In this document: piece after piece, positions 9,106 through 17,995 of the stretch | How the letters are laid out: every line of letters starts with the position of its first letter | Numbering within the stretch: position 1 is the stretch's first letter | Assembly (NCBI RefSeq): GCF_003477885.1 | Contig: NZ_QUEE01000001.1 | Location: 372,001-436,000, forward strand | DNA from: Lachnotalea sp. AF33-28 | GTDB taxonomy: Bacteria; Bacillota; Clostridia; Lachnospirales; Lachnospiraceae | DNA length: 64,000 nucleotides | Reading direction: 5' to 3' | The notes under the pieces: generated by a model | Database searches by the model: none | Told to the model about the DNA's origin: nothing | Seen by the model: only the letters and a program-made list of their open reading frames with translations | Translations under genes and position numbers: made by a program

Positions 9106-9663
9106 TTATCCTCCTTTTTTTATGTCACCAACCGAAGGTTGATGACCTACGCACACTTCAGTGTGCTTCTTATGAGATGCTTTTTTCTTCAGGATATCTC
9201 CTGCGGTCCAAAGGATCAGAGCTGCTGCAAAGATGGCAATGCCTGCTGCAATACCGTTTTTGGAATGCAGAAAAACAGACATGCTTCCCAAATAAGGAAT
9301 GCAGAACACTGCTTTTCCGATCAGGCGGTCAAAGGAAATCGGCGTGGAATCCTCAAACTCATTGGCATCTCCCTTGGTGGTAAATACACGGTTCACGTCA
9401 TCGATCGCTGTGACTCTGTGGGTTGCCACCACATCGCTCTCAGCCGACATCTTAAATGTGATGGGGTCTCCCACCTTCACATCCTCCGCCTTCGCCTCTT
9501 TGACATATACCACGCTCCCCACAGGAAACACAGGTTCCATGCTGCCGCTTAAAACTCCGTACAGCTGGTAGCCAAACAGCTTCGGCACCGTCAATGGCAC
9601 AGCCAGCAGAATCATCAGGAGAATCAATATGGTTCCAAGACTATTCAGTATCTTCGATGCCAC
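9106..9663 (-). CDS. sipW: SipW-type signal peptidase I (second in locus)
   Basis: A 185-residue membrane protease of the ER/archaeal type. The N-terminal membrane segment (residues 7-30) is followed by GVLSGSMEPVFPVGSVV with the catalytic Ser, ATHRVTAID with the His in place of the usual bacterial Lys, and TKGDANEFEDSTPI. A second membrane helix (about 140-160) ends in Lys residues. It should cleave the TasA-like precursors around it. The GTG start overlaps the SWQG gene by 23 bp. The last ~20 codons run through the dispersed hairpin repeat, giving the tail KKHTEVCVGHQPSVGD, which looks like translated repeat rather than native protein. Confidence 0.88.
   Translation of the reverse strand: MASKILNSLGTILILLMILLAVPLTVPKLFGYQLYGVLSGSMEPVFPVGSVVYVKEAKAEDVKVGDPITFKMSAESDVVATHRVTAIDDVNRVFTTKGDANEFEDSTPISFDRLIGKAVFCIPYLGSMSVFLHSKNGIAAGIAIFAAALILWTAGDILKKKASHKKHTEVCVGHQPSVGDIKKGG
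9123..9168 (-). repeat. Single copy of the two-hairpin repeat ahead of a TasA-like gene
   Basis: Minus-strand copy of the 46-bp core. Hairpin 1 reads GCACAC-TGAA-GTGTGC, so a G-C pair of the tandem copies is replaced by A-U on both arms, a compensatory change. Hairpin 2 is unchanged. It overlaps the end of the signal peptidase gene and stops about 10 bp before the GGAGG of the next gene, in sense orientation. Confidence 0.95.
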
Positions 9664-9931
9664 GCTCTTCGTCCTCCCACTGCGTTTCGCTGACTTCCAT
9701 TGTGGAGTCCATCAGTTTAATCAGTTCCAATGCGCTGCGGAAACTCTGCTTCTTCTGTCCCTGTACCCAGGTCACCGCTCCCTGCCAGCTCCCATACTCC
9801 TGACGCTTGATTTCGACGATAAATGTTTGACCGTTATACTCACTTTTTCTGGATCTGATCTCGTCCTTCATCAAACATCTTACCCTTTCCAGGGAGGCTC
9901 CGGTAACGGGGCCTTCCCCTGCTATCCTCAT
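9641..9931 (-). CDS. Small 'SWQG' domain protein (second in locus), function unknown
   Basis: A 96-residue, probably cytoplasmic protein. I do not recognise a named family. The core FIVEIKRQEYGSWQGAV then SFRSALELIKLMDS matches the C-terminal part of the protein at 17980-18459 (FDIVIRTRQHSSWQGGL then GDLQLLYCLERCL), so the two are paralogous. No signal peptide or membrane segment is visible. An ATG at 9871 (after GGAAAGGG) is an alternative start giving 76 residues that begin just before the conserved part. It lies between a TasA-like gene (10 bp) and a signal peptidase gene (23-bp overlap), so it is translated as part of the matrix operon. A regulatory or adaptor role is possible but unproven. 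Confidence 0.72.
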   Translation of the reverse strand: MRIAGEGPVTGASLERVRCLMKDEIRSRKSEYNGQTFIVEIKRQEYGSWQGAVTWVQGQKKQSFRSALELIKLMDSTMEVSETQWEDEERGIEDTE

Positions 9932-9941
9932 TCTTACACCC

Positions 9942-10607
9942 TTACTTGTTATATCCCATTACATCAATCGGCTCACCTGTGGAACCCAGCCATCCGCTGA
10001 TCTTGCCTTCCGTGGTTGCCGGTGTGAAGTAATCCGCCTGAATTGCTTCCGCGTATACTTTAATGTTGAAGGTCTGGCCTGCGGTGTTCGCAGCCCACTC
10101 TTCTCCGGGGATTGTCACGGTCTTAAACAGCACCGCTGTCTCTGTAGCCTTGCGAACGGACTGATAGTAGAAATATCCGTCTGTTTCGTTGTAATACCAG
10201 TCGTCATCCGCTTTGATCTGTGCGATCAGGGCGTCCTCCAGAACCTTTAGATCCGCTTCTGTAATCTTGCTGCCATCCGGAGCCGTAACTTCCAGTTTTG
10301 CACGAACATAAGCATCGGCGGAATCTTCTGTCACAGTGATCGTAGGGTTCTTCGGAACCGTCTGTCCGGGAAGCACCTCACCGAAGGTCAGACCTTTATC
10401 CGTGATCTCTGTAGTCTGTATATACTCCTTGCCTGTAGAATCCTTCTCCACTTGATTCTCAGTCAGAGTGATATCCACATGGCCGACTGTTAAGGTGTTC
10501 GGGATTTCTTCTTTATCCGTTAAGTACGCGATCGTCGATCCCACACCCACTATGGCGATCAGGAGCACCGCAGCCAGCACGGCAAATAATTTCTTTTTAT
10601 TCTTCAT
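9942..10607 (-). CDS. SipW-dependent TasA-like secreted protein (fourth in locus)
   Basis: A 221-residue protein. The SipW-type signal is MKNKKKLFAVLAAVLLIAIV followed by GVGSTIAYLTDKEEIPNTLT, with VGHVDITLTEN next, exactly the pattern of TasA/camelysin relatives. The mature part has the VLPGQTVPKNPTITV strand pair, ADAYVRAKLEV, and a WYYNETDGYFYYQ segment also seen in the copies at 12016 and 10662. It is expected to be secreted and to assemble on the surface. GAGGTG precedes the ATG. It is the second gene behind promoter A. Confidence 0.88.
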   Translation of the reverse strand: MKNKKKLFAVLAAVLLIAIVGVGSTIAYLTDKEEIPNTLTVGHVDITLTENQVEKDSTGKEYIQTTEITDKGLTFGEVLPGQTVPKNPTITVTEDSADAYVRAKLEVTAPDGSKITEADLKVLEDALIAQIKADDDWYYNETDGYFYYQSVRKATETAVLFKTVTIPGEEWAANTAGQTFNIKVYAEAIQADYFTPATTEGKISGWLGSTGEPIDVMGYNK

Positions 10608-10661
10608 ATTGTTTCACCTCTGCTCATGAATTGAGTAGTATTTTGATGAAAGAAACCTAAA

Positions 10662-11306
10662 TTAGTTATTTCCCCATACAGTTGCCGCAAGAGCCTCTGC
10701 ATCTGATGTATTTGCGGACTGTACCGCACAGGACTGAACATTAATCTGCGGCAGGTTGGAGCCGGTGCCGTCTGCAGTTGTATTATATGTTACTGTAGTG
10801 AATAATGCGGGTAATACTGTATCCGCAGCTGCCTTTTTCACTATATGATCAGCTGTTCCTGTATACTGATAGATACCGTCTCTTGTTGCACCAAGTCCTG
10901 TAGTGGTTCCATCTGTATTAGCTACTTTTGTCCAAGCTGTATTGATCTCGCCAACCGTGAAATCTTGCTCGCCCGCTTTGCCTGTATTAAGAGCTTCCAA
11001 CGCATCGATTCCGGTCACCTTCATGAATACGTAGCAGTCTGTAGAGTCCTTTACAACTGTTGTGGTAGGATCTTTCTTCATCTGATCGCCGGGCTGCAGA
11101 TCCGTATATTCATTACCCGTTGTTGTTCTAACGTCGGGGTTTGTTACATCTTCCTCATCCAGCTTGATCTCAATTCCGTTTCCTACTGTAAAGGTATTGT
11201 TCAGAGTCTGTGTATTGCTGGTCAGGTATGCCAATGTAGCGCCTGCTCCGATGACTGCGATTAATCCGAGAGCAATGATCATGGTTAACAAACTTTTCTT
11301 TTTCAT
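10662..11306 (-). CDS. SipW-dependent TasA-like secreted protein (third in locus)
   Basis: A 214-residue protein. The start at 11306 (after GGAG) gives a compact signal peptide ending GAGATLAYLTSNTQTLNNTF, followed by TVGNGIEIKLDEEDV. LQPGDQMKKDPTTTVV and DCYVFMKVTG are the conserved strands of the family. The frame stays open to 11369, but that segment has no good ribosome site and would spoil the signal peptide. It is the first gene behind promoter A, with a leader of about 100 bp that includes a small hairpin near 11370. Secreted structural protein by family. Confidence 0.88.
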   Translation of the reverse strand: MKKKSLLTMIIALGLIAVIGAGATLAYLTSNTQTLNNTFTVGNGIEIKLDEEDVTNPDVRTTTGNEYTDLQPGDQMKKDPTTTVVKDSTDCYVFMKVTGIDALEALNTGKAGEQDFTVGEINTAWTKVANTDGTTTGLGATRDGIYQYTGTADHIVKKAAADTVLPALFTTVTYNTTADGTGSNLPQINVQSCAVQSANTSDAEALAATVWGNN

Positions 11307-11411
11307 AAATTTAATCTCCTTTTCTTGTTTTAAGGTTTTCAATCTCCAGTTACAACGGCCGCCTTTCACTAAACAGTGAGCGGTTTACTTCTTTACATTT
11401 TTTATAAGGAT

Positions 11412-11444
11412 ACTATATCGCGGGCAGGTCACACAAAGGTCATA
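11412..11444 (-). promoter_or_regulatory. Promoter A: direct-repeat activator site plus -10 box
   Basis: On the minus strand: TATGAC (11439-11444), then TGTGAC (11428-11433) exactly 11 bp on, a 10-bp gap, and TATAGT (11412-11417) as -10. The same layout occurs at 17963-17995 and 21080-21112. No good -35 box is present, as in PhoB/OmpR-type activated promoters. It drives the TasA-like gene at 10662-11306. Confidence 0.75.
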
Positions 11445-11459
11445 CCGATGATAATTTAT

Positions 11460-11972
11460 TTATGTATGCTGCTTGCGGTCTGTCTCCTTCTTATCTTCTC
11501 CGGACAGGATATCCGGTAAAAAGATTAATAAAATCAACACGATCAGTACGCCGCAGATCGCGGCGATCCCGATCGGAGTTTTCGCATAAATGGTCAGATA
11601 ACCCAGCAGCGGCAGATGAAAAAATACCTTTCCCACGACATTTGTAAATGCTACCGGAGCCGCATCTTCGGTCTCGTTCGCATCCCCTTGGGTGTGCAGC
11701 TGCTGTGCCTCCTCATCGATGCCGATGATCCGGTGGGTCACCATGGTATCTCCGCTCAAACGGTATGTCACTATGTCACCGACTTCCAGCTCCGAAACAT
11801 CCACCGCCTTTGCGTAGACCACGGATCCCACCGGGATCTTGGGCGTCATGCTTCCGCTTAGTACCGCCATGCTCTTGAATCCCAGCAGCGCCGGGGCAAT
11901 CATGACCACCGCCAGAATCGCCAGCAGCGCCAGAATGATTCCTGACAGGATATTACATACTTTCTTAAACAC
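11460..11972 (-). CDS. sipW: SipW-type signal peptidase I (first in locus)
   Basis: A 170-residue membrane protease. Residues 5-30 form the first membrane helix; AVLSGSMTPKIPVGSVV carries the catalytic Ser; MVTHRIIGID has the His that marks the SipW/ER type; TQGDANETEDAAPV is the third conserved box; and a second helix at about 135-155 precedes a charged tail. It starts at a GTG about 9 bp after AGGAGG. It follows the TasA-like gene at 12016, so processing enzyme and substrate are made together. With the peptidase at 9106 this locus has two such enzymes. Confidence 0.9.
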   Translation of the reverse strand: MFKKVCNILSGIILALLAILAVVMIAPALLGFKSMAVLSGSMTPKIPVGSVVYAKAVDVSELEVGDIVTYRLSGDTMVTHRIIGIDEEAQQLHTQGDANETEDAAPVAFTNVVGKVFFHLPLLGYLTIYAKTPIGIAAICGVLIVLILLIFLPDILSGEDKKETDRKQHT

Positions 11973-12015
11973 TTCCTATGTCCTCCTAACATGTCGCTTA
12001 AGCGGTCATTCGTAT

Positions 12016-12582
12016 TTATTGGGCATCAAAGACAGCCCAGACTCTTTTTGCATTTTCAGCACTATAGTTCCCATCCGCATCTATAGCGGATATTGAATTC
12101 CCGTTTTCATCCACCGCTCTGGTCTGGATGGATTCCTGATACAGCGTTATTTGAAACGGTACAAAGTCTGACAAATCTGCTTTGCCGTTCAGTTTATATG
12201 CTGTAAATAAAGGAACTTCTGTCCTTTTGCCGGGCTCAACAAAGCCTTGATAATAGTAGAACCCATCGCCTTCATTATATAGCCAAAGTTCGTTAAATCC
12301 CTCCAGCTCCACCTTTGCATCCTCCGGTGAAACCGTAGCTCTCATGCGGACCAGGCAGTTGCTCTCTCCCGTGTTTTTCACGTACGGTTCTTTCGTCCCC
12401 TCGCTGTTCACATTTTCTTCTATCTCTGTGTCAACGCTTCCTACCGAAAAGGTGTTGGTCAGGGAAGAGGCCCGCGCCAGATTCAGCGCCATGGTCACTC
12501 CCCCGATCACCGCTGCGGCAAGGAAAACAGCTGCGGCTATCATGAAGATTCTGTTATTCTTATTTCTCAATATCTTTTTCAT
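12016..12582 (-). CDS. SipW-dependent TasA-like secreted protein (second in locus)
   Basis: A 188-residue protein. The basic start MKKILRNKNNRIF and a long hydrophobic core lead to ALNLARASSLTNTFSVGSVD, where the LTNTFSVG part matches the start of the mature TasA-like domain; the usual 'A-Y/F-L-T-D' is changed to ARASSLT. VKNTGESNCLVRMRATV, then DGFYYYQGFVEPG, are family strands shared with its neighbours. It is probably exported and cleaved by the adjacent signal peptidase. It follows the giant VWA gene by 27 bp, so it may be expressed from promoter B. Confidence 0.82.
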   Translation of the reverse strand: MKKILRNKNNRIFMIAAAVFLAAAVIGGVTMALNLARASSLTNTFSVGSVDTEIEENVNSEGTKEPYVKNTGESNCLVRMRATVSPEDAKVELEGFNELWLYNEGDGFYYYQGFVEPGKRTEVPLFTAYKLNGKADLSDFVPFQITLYQESIQTRAVDENGNSISAIDADGNYSAENAKRVWAVFDAQ

Positions 12583-12609
12583 CGTATCCTCCTGCCTTCC
12601 TCACCTTTC

Positions 12610-15600
12610 TTAGTTGCTTTCCACAGTTACTTTTTCGGGACGGATGACAATTTTTCCGTTTTCAACCGTAAACCGGTTCACCACAATATCCGTATCGGAG
12701 AAGTATTCATCTCCGGTCTTCTTATTGCTGAATACTGCTTTGCCGTCTCTGGAATTGATATCCCTTGTGCCGTCCGCTTTTCTACCCAGGAAGAAGCTGT
12801 CTGAATCCGTGTTGGCCGGATAAGAGCCCTCTCCGCTAAGCACCGCGCTGCCGTCTAAATCGTAACGGCTGCTGTCCAGCTCTTCCACCGTATAGGTTCC
12901 TTTCGGAAGGCCGCTGAATGTTGTTCTCAAGGCCACATAACCGTCAGCATCCGCTTCCATGTTTTCCAGTTTCTCTTTGTTGAAACGCACATATCCGTAC
13001 AGGACCTTGCCGGTATCTTCATTGGTCAGGCTGAAGGTGAAGATCGGATCTCCCTGATTCAGATTGATATCTTTTTTGAGGATCTTCTTTTCCACTGTCA
13101 CAGAGCCGCTGACCACGTGAATCGTATAGGTGTTGCTCCCATCAACCGCTGTAACCTTGTTGCCGCCGGAAGCTGCCGCTCCGGTCTCTCCGGAAGTGAA
13201 TGGGGTAAAGGTTACGGTCAGCGTATACACCTGGTCCGTTTCCGGGCGTTTCTTTGCTATTTCTTCCAGCGTGATGGTCTTCCCGTCCGCATCCGTCCAG
13301 TTGTAATTGAACTCTCCCTTTGCTTCCTTACCGCACCAGTAATCCGAACGCTCTTCAAACATGGATTCCTGTACGCCTTCCGTAGGAATATTCTCACCCA
13401 GGAAGATCCATTCTTCTTCGGGATCCACTGCAAATTTTGCATAAACATTTACAATGGGCTCCGGCAGCGGCTTAACCGCTCCGTTTATGGTTACCTGTGA
13501 TCCCGGGGCATTGGTCGTTACATCGTTGCCCCCAAGGAACTCTTCTCTGGCCACTACTTTAATCGTTTTGTGGAATCCGCCGCCTGTAATTGTAGATTCC
13601 GGCCATGTAACGGTCATTCCGTCTGCACTTACGGTCGCGCCTTCAGATATCAGCCTTTCCCTCTCCCCGGGAGCCAGTTCAAATCTGGGATCCAGCACAT
13701 CCGTCACATCCGCTTTCCCGATTTTAGATACGATGGAGCTTCCGATAGAAGAGAATGCCAGTTCCAAATCGCTCACGGTATCTGCAGTGAGGTACCTGGA
13801 TGCATCGCCAGCTACGTTTGTCATATATGCATCGACTTTTTGTTTCGTACTATCATCCAAGCCTTTAAATACACCGACAGCAAAGATTTTTGCATCATAA
13901 TCGGATCGGAAACTGTCGGCATAGGCAATTGCCTTATTAGCCAATCCCGTACTGCTAAGCTCCCCGGTGCCGCTGCTCCATGATTCTCCTGATCCGCTGC
14001 CATATCCACTATATGGCACACCATCTGTAAAAAACACTACCGCTTTACTGTTTTCGTCGGTGCTATAATCACGGAACAGTTCCGCAGCATCTTTCATTCC
14101 AAGATCCGGCCTTGTAACACGGTTATTATAAGGCAGGCTGTCAATCGCTTCTTTAATATCGGTTCCGTTTGATATAAATCTGCATGCAGTCGAACTGCTT
14201 GAATTATAATAAACTACTGCAATTCTGCTTTCCGGCGAATCCTTCAAAATGTTATCTACAAACAATTTAGCCGCATCCTTCATTGCAGACATCCTTGTTT
14301 TATTCCCATCCATTTTGTTAGACCACATGCTCCCTGAATTATCCAGTACCAGCACGATATCATATGCTGCTGTTTCAGTAATTCCCGGGATCTCCACGTC
14401 TTCTGCGGATACATCTATATTGATCTGATATGTGCGGTCTTCCCACGCTCCAATCAATTTTGCCGTTTTATTTACGGTTACGCTGTCAATCTTTAACTCA
14501 TTGACAAATTCAACCGTCATATCCGTCTTGCCGATCAGTACTTCCGCTGTTGCTGCCGTAAGCGGCAGGGCCTCGCCGTCTTTATGGATCGCCTTTAACA
14601 GATAGTTGCCGTTTTCCTCAATAACCTCTTTAACTGTAAACCGGTCTCCTTCAAATGCCGGAAAGATCTTCACTTCTCCAGCTTTCAGTTTTACCGTCTC
14701 CTGACTGGTAATGCCGGCAGCAGTCGTTTTTTCCACAACAAATTCAAATTCATCGTCCGCATAAGAGGCATTTCCTGCCGCTGTGCCGGTCACCGATTTT
14801 GTAAGGCGGAAATTTACCGGCGCCGCAGGCGGCTCAATGTATACTTCCGGGCTGGTGAGATCGGAGCCGTTCTTATAGGAATTCGGATCTTCGCTGGTCT
14901 GATGCTGTGCATCCCCATTCACATCCGTATAGTGCACTTCCGCTTTATCATTTGTCAGCAGATCCGGATTTTCTTCACTGGCCTCCGCCGAGCTGTATAC
15001 CCCAGGTTTTGCCTCTATCTGGAACCTCACTTCGGTTCCTTCCGCGACAACCTTGGCGAAATGCAGATCCACTGTCCGCTCTGCTCCCAGACTGTAATAG
15101 TTGTCAGGTGCTGTTCCCGTGCCGTCGTATTTGGGCAAATCCACCCATGCTCCGCCGGCTACCCGGTATTGTGCCACCAGCTCCGTGCCGTTACCCGGCA
15201 GGTACAGGTTGAAATTGTCATGGTGCGCCACATCGGTAATGGTCGCGTTTGTCGCGATCTGTTTGTTCAGCACCGATACAAGAATCTGATTTAAAATTGT
15301 AGCGATCTCGCCTGAACCGGAGGTATAATAATTCGCTTCCGTTGAGGCCACAGCCGTCAGAAAACCGGAAATAAAGTCATCTGCCGACGCATACCAGTCT
15401 GTGCTGTTGCTGCCGTACCGCCAGAACTGAAGGCCCAGGCGGTTATCCACACCGATCGTGCTGTCATACTGTGAAGGTGTTATGATGAAGCTCTTGTTAC
15501 CGTTATCATCCGTGCTTGCCGAACCCTCATACTGTCCCTGTGAGTTGCGTGAAGTGGATACGGATATGCTGCCGCTGCTGGAAATATCATAGTTAATTGT

Positions 15601-17838
15601 ATATATTTCCGCCCCCAGCTGTTTGATTGCATCCGCCTGCTCGTTGGCGCTGATCGCTTCTCCGTAAGGACGTCCATCCAGCCCCTGCTGGCTGGGCGCA
15701 CCGTCTGTCAGCAGTATCACGATCTTATGGGATGTGCGGTATTCCGGAACAGCAGCCACCAGCTCTTTGGCCTTTTCCAGTCCGCTGTCGGTCTGTGTGC
15801 CTCCGTTTGCATTCAATCCGGTCACATGGGATTTTAACGTTTCCTCATCTCTTGTGAAGTTAACGCTGTCCACCGCATAACCGGTTCCGCTGTAATCCAC
15901 AAGCGCAACACGGTTATTTTCATTGGCATTCAGGATCCCGGAGATAAATCCGGTTCTTCCCTCAGGTGTTGAGGCAGATCCGTCACCGTTTAAAGCGTTT
16001 TTCAGATTTCCGATCTTATTGCTCATGCTTCCGGAACGGTCGATTACAAACAGCACATCCACAGGCTGGGTATTTACAGTGGATGCCTGGCCGCTCATGG
16101 CGAAATTAATCCACCATCTGTACTCGTCTTCCGCGGTGTTCTCTACTTTACCGCCCAGGCTCTTTTCAATTTTCAAAGTATCTTCCATCGGCTTGGTGTA
16201 GCGTATTCTTATAACCACACCGTTGATCCTGCGGCTGCCCGTTACCGTGATTCCGCTTCCGTCAGCTTTGAGGGCAACATTGCTGTCAAAATCGCCGTTG
16301 CTCACCGTGATGATATCATAAGATTCACCGGCAGCCGGCCGAAACGGTATATCCGCGCTTCCGGTCCTGCTGATCTGATAGTTTTCTGTATCAACTGATC
16401 CGTCCGCGTGTTCATGTTCTACGGTAACGCTTGTTTCGGCGCTGTATGCTTTTACATAGATGTCCAGATAGTTCAGCCTTTTCTTGCTGTCGCTGTCATA
16501 TTTTCCAGCCTCATATTTTTTCATATCCCAGCCGCCATTGCTGATCGTGCCATCAGAGCCGGGTTCCATGGTGCGCTCACCGTCTATTTCACCGCGCCCC
16601 TCATATCCTCTGTAATAACGTACTGCCTTTACCAGCTCATAATTAATGTTTTCAGGCACCGATATGCTGATATCACCGGTTTCTTCTCCCTGCTTCTGAA
16701 AATATCCTCTCGAAGGCTGTGTTTCCAGCACATTATTTGTATCTGCGTCAATCACACGGACAACCAGATGATATCTGTCCTTTGTAAATCCATTTACCTG
16801 TGAAAAATCATTCTCTGTCCATACATTCACATAATTACCGCTGGTTAACTGGCTGGTATAAGCCGGCACTGTCCCGACCACAGAGATGATATACATTGAA
16901 AAGCTCTCGGTCTCGAACTCAACCTTCTCAATCCCTTCATCCGTGGTTTCCACAGTTGCTTCCACGTCTGTCACGGTCTCACTGTCTTCCATATGATAAA
17001 CGTTCAGCTCAGTGGTTTCCTCTTCCATCGCTGCAAGGGCAACCTTCTGGACGAATTCCATACTGACAGAGACCTTGCCGGCAGGTTCCACCTCTTTGCC
17101 GTCTTTCACAAAGCTGATATCATATGCCATCATATCGTGGACATCCGCTTCCTGCTCCTGCGCTTTTGCAGCAACCAGCTCTGCGGCCTTGTCATACTCA
17201 GCTCCGCTGTTAACCGGAACCACCTTCAGCTCTGCACCTGCCGGAAGAATATCAGGAGAGGAAAGAGTGGCCGTCACACGGATCGTGCCGTCCTCATATA
17301 CGAATTCTGTCTTGCTCTCCCCGGGAATCTCGTTGCCGGATACGCTCGGAAGCTCATTGCCGGATACAGAACCCGTTTCATCCACAGCATTTCCGGATAT
17401 GCTTCCGTCCGGATCCTCTGCCGAACGATCCGTAGAGGCTTCGGAACTTCCTTCTGTTGCTGCCTGTGTGCTTTCATCAGAACCGGATGTCACATCGTTC
17501 CCTTTTGCGCCGCCCGTTACGGCTGCAGAACTTTCATCGGAAGATGACGAGGGTTCCTGGCTGCTCTCCGAAGGAGCGGCTGCCGGCGCAGATGACTGCA
17601 GCGACAGAACAGAACTTTCGTTGCCCGGATCCGTCGGCTCTGTACCGTTCAGCTCATTGCCTGATACGGCAGCAGTTCCTTCATCTCCGGATGCCCGCAC
17701 GATATCATTGACGTTAGGCAAAACGGTAATGATCAGTGCCAGGCACAGGATGATCGGTAAAATGCTCTTTTTAAATCTGAATTTCATTCTTTTTCCTCCT
17801 CTGCCCACTCTATTATCCCTGTTTCGTTCTTTTTTCAT
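12610..17838 (-). CDS. Giant secreted protein with two von Willebrand A domains
   Basis: A 1742-residue protein. A signal peptide (hydrophobic core about residues 24-42) leads into a Ser/Thr/Glu-rich linker with repeated SGNE motifs (about 55-175). The first VWA domain holds the MIDAS motif DVLFVIDRSGSMS near residue 595, and the second has DIVLVLDNSGSMW near 1160. Between and after them are Cna-B-like beta domains, for example KGTYTVEELDSSRYDLDG near 1640. The layout resembles tip adhesins of clostridial surface fibres. The C terminus ends FTVENGKIVIRPEKVTVESN with no LPXTG motif or membrane segment, so anchoring is unexplained. The ATG at 17838 follows GGAGG by 6 bp; an in-frame ATG at 17787 after GGAGG is equally plausible and gives a tidier signal peptide. 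Confidence 0.88.
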   Translation of the reverse strand: MKKERNRDNRVGRGGKRMKFRFKKSILPIILCLALIITVLPNVNDIVRASGDEGTAAVSGNELNGTEPTDPGNESSVLSLQSSAPAAAPSESSQEPSSSSDESSAAVTGGAKGNDVTSGSDESTQAATEGSSEASTDRSAEDPDGSISGNAVDETGSVSGNELPSVSGNEIPGESKTEFVYEDGTIRVTATLSSPDILPAGAELKVVPVNSGAEYDKAAELVAAKAQEQEADVHDMMAYDISFVKDGKEVEPAGKVSVSMEFVQKVALAAMEEETTELNVYHMEDSETVTDVEATVETTDEGIEKVEFETESFSMYIISVVGTVPAYTSQLTSGNYVNVWTENDFSQVNGFTKDRYHLVVRVIDADTNNVLETQPSRGYFQKQGEETGDISISVPENINYELVKAVRYYRGYEGRGEIDGERTMEPGSDGTISNGGWDMKKYEAGKYDSDSKKRLNYLDIYVKAYSAETSVTVEHEHADGSVDTENYQISRTGSADIPFRPAAGESYDIITVSNGDFDSNVALKADGSGITVTGSRRINGVVIRIRYTKPMEDTLKIEKSLGGKVENTAEDEYRWWINFAMSGQASTVNTQPVDVLFVIDRSGSMSNKIGNLKNALNGDGSASTPEGRTGFISGILNANENNRVALVDYSGTGYAVDSVNFTRDEETLKSHVTGLNANGGTQTDSGLEKAKELVAAVPEYRTSHKIVILLTDGAPSQQGLDGRPYGEAISANEQADAIKQLGAEIYTINYDISSSGSISVSTSRNSQGQYEGSASTDDNGNKSFIITPSQYDSTIGVDNRLGLQFWRYGSNSTDWYASADDFISGFLTAVASTEANYYTSGSGEIATILNQILVSVLNKQIATNATITDVAHHDNFNLYLPGNGTELVAQYRVAGGAWVDLPKYDGTGTAPDNYYSLGAERTVDLHFAKVVAEGTEVRFQIEAKPGVYSSAEASEENPDLLTNDKAEVHYTDVNGDAQHQTSEDPNSYKNGSDLTSPEVYIEPPAAPVNFRLTKSVTGTAAGNASYADDEFEFVVEKTTAAGITSQETVKLKAGEVKIFPAFEGDRFTVKEVIEENGNYLLKAIHKDGEALPLTAATAEVLIGKTDMTVEFVNELKIDSVTVNKTAKLIGAWEDRTYQINIDVSAEDVEIPGITETAAYDIVLVLDNSGSMWSNKMDGNKTRMSAMKDAAKLFVDNILKDSPESRIAVVYYNSSSSTACRFISNGTDIKEAIDSLPYNNRVTRPDLGMKDAAELFRDYSTDENSKAVVFFTDGVPYSGYGSGSGESWSSGTGELSSTGLANKAIAYADSFRSDYDAKIFAVGVFKGLDDSTKQKVDAYMTNVAGDASRYLTADTVSDLELAFSSIGSSIVSKIGKADVTDVLDPRFELAPGERERLISEGATVSADGMTVTWPESTITGGGFHKTIKVVAREEFLGGNDVTTNAPGSQVTINGAVKPLPEPIVNVYAKFAVDPEEEWIFLGENIPTEGVQESMFEERSDYWCGKEAKGEFNYNWTDADGKTITLEEIAKKRPETDQVYTLTVTFTPFTSGETGAAASGGNKVTAVDGSNTYTIHVVSGSVTVEKKILKKDINLNQGDPIFTFSLTNEDTGKVLYGYVRFNKEKLENMEADADGYVALRTTFSGLPKGTYTVEELDSSRYDLDGSAVLSGEGSYPANTDSDSFFLGRKADGTRDINSRDGKAVFSNKKTGDEYFSDTDIVVNRFTVENGKIVIRPEKVTVESN

Positions 17839-17962
17839 ATCTGACCTCCGCGGTTTATAACGGTACGTCCTCGCTCTGACTGTCCGCAGGCTCGGTGCTT
17901 ATCTTTGAAACCTTATGCTGATTGAACCGGTTTCTGATACCTATTTCACATTACTTACCTGT

Positions 17963-17995
17963 ACTATACCAAGTCTCAGTCACATAGCGGTCACA
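17963..17995 (-). promoter_or_regulatory. Promoter B: direct-repeat activator site plus -10 box
   Basis: On the minus strand: TGTGAC (17990-17995), TGTGAC again 11 bp on (17979-17984), a 10-bp gap, and TATAGT (17963-17968). It overlaps the last codons of the upstream SWQG gene and drives the giant VWA gene with a leader of about 120 bp. The layout is the same as promoters A and C. Confidence 0.78.

Noticed and set aside
17839..17956. Cyclic-di-GMP riboswitch in the leader of the giant VWA gene
   Set aside because: It would suit a matrix gene, but I could not find the conserved GEMM-I or GEMM-II segments in this leader.
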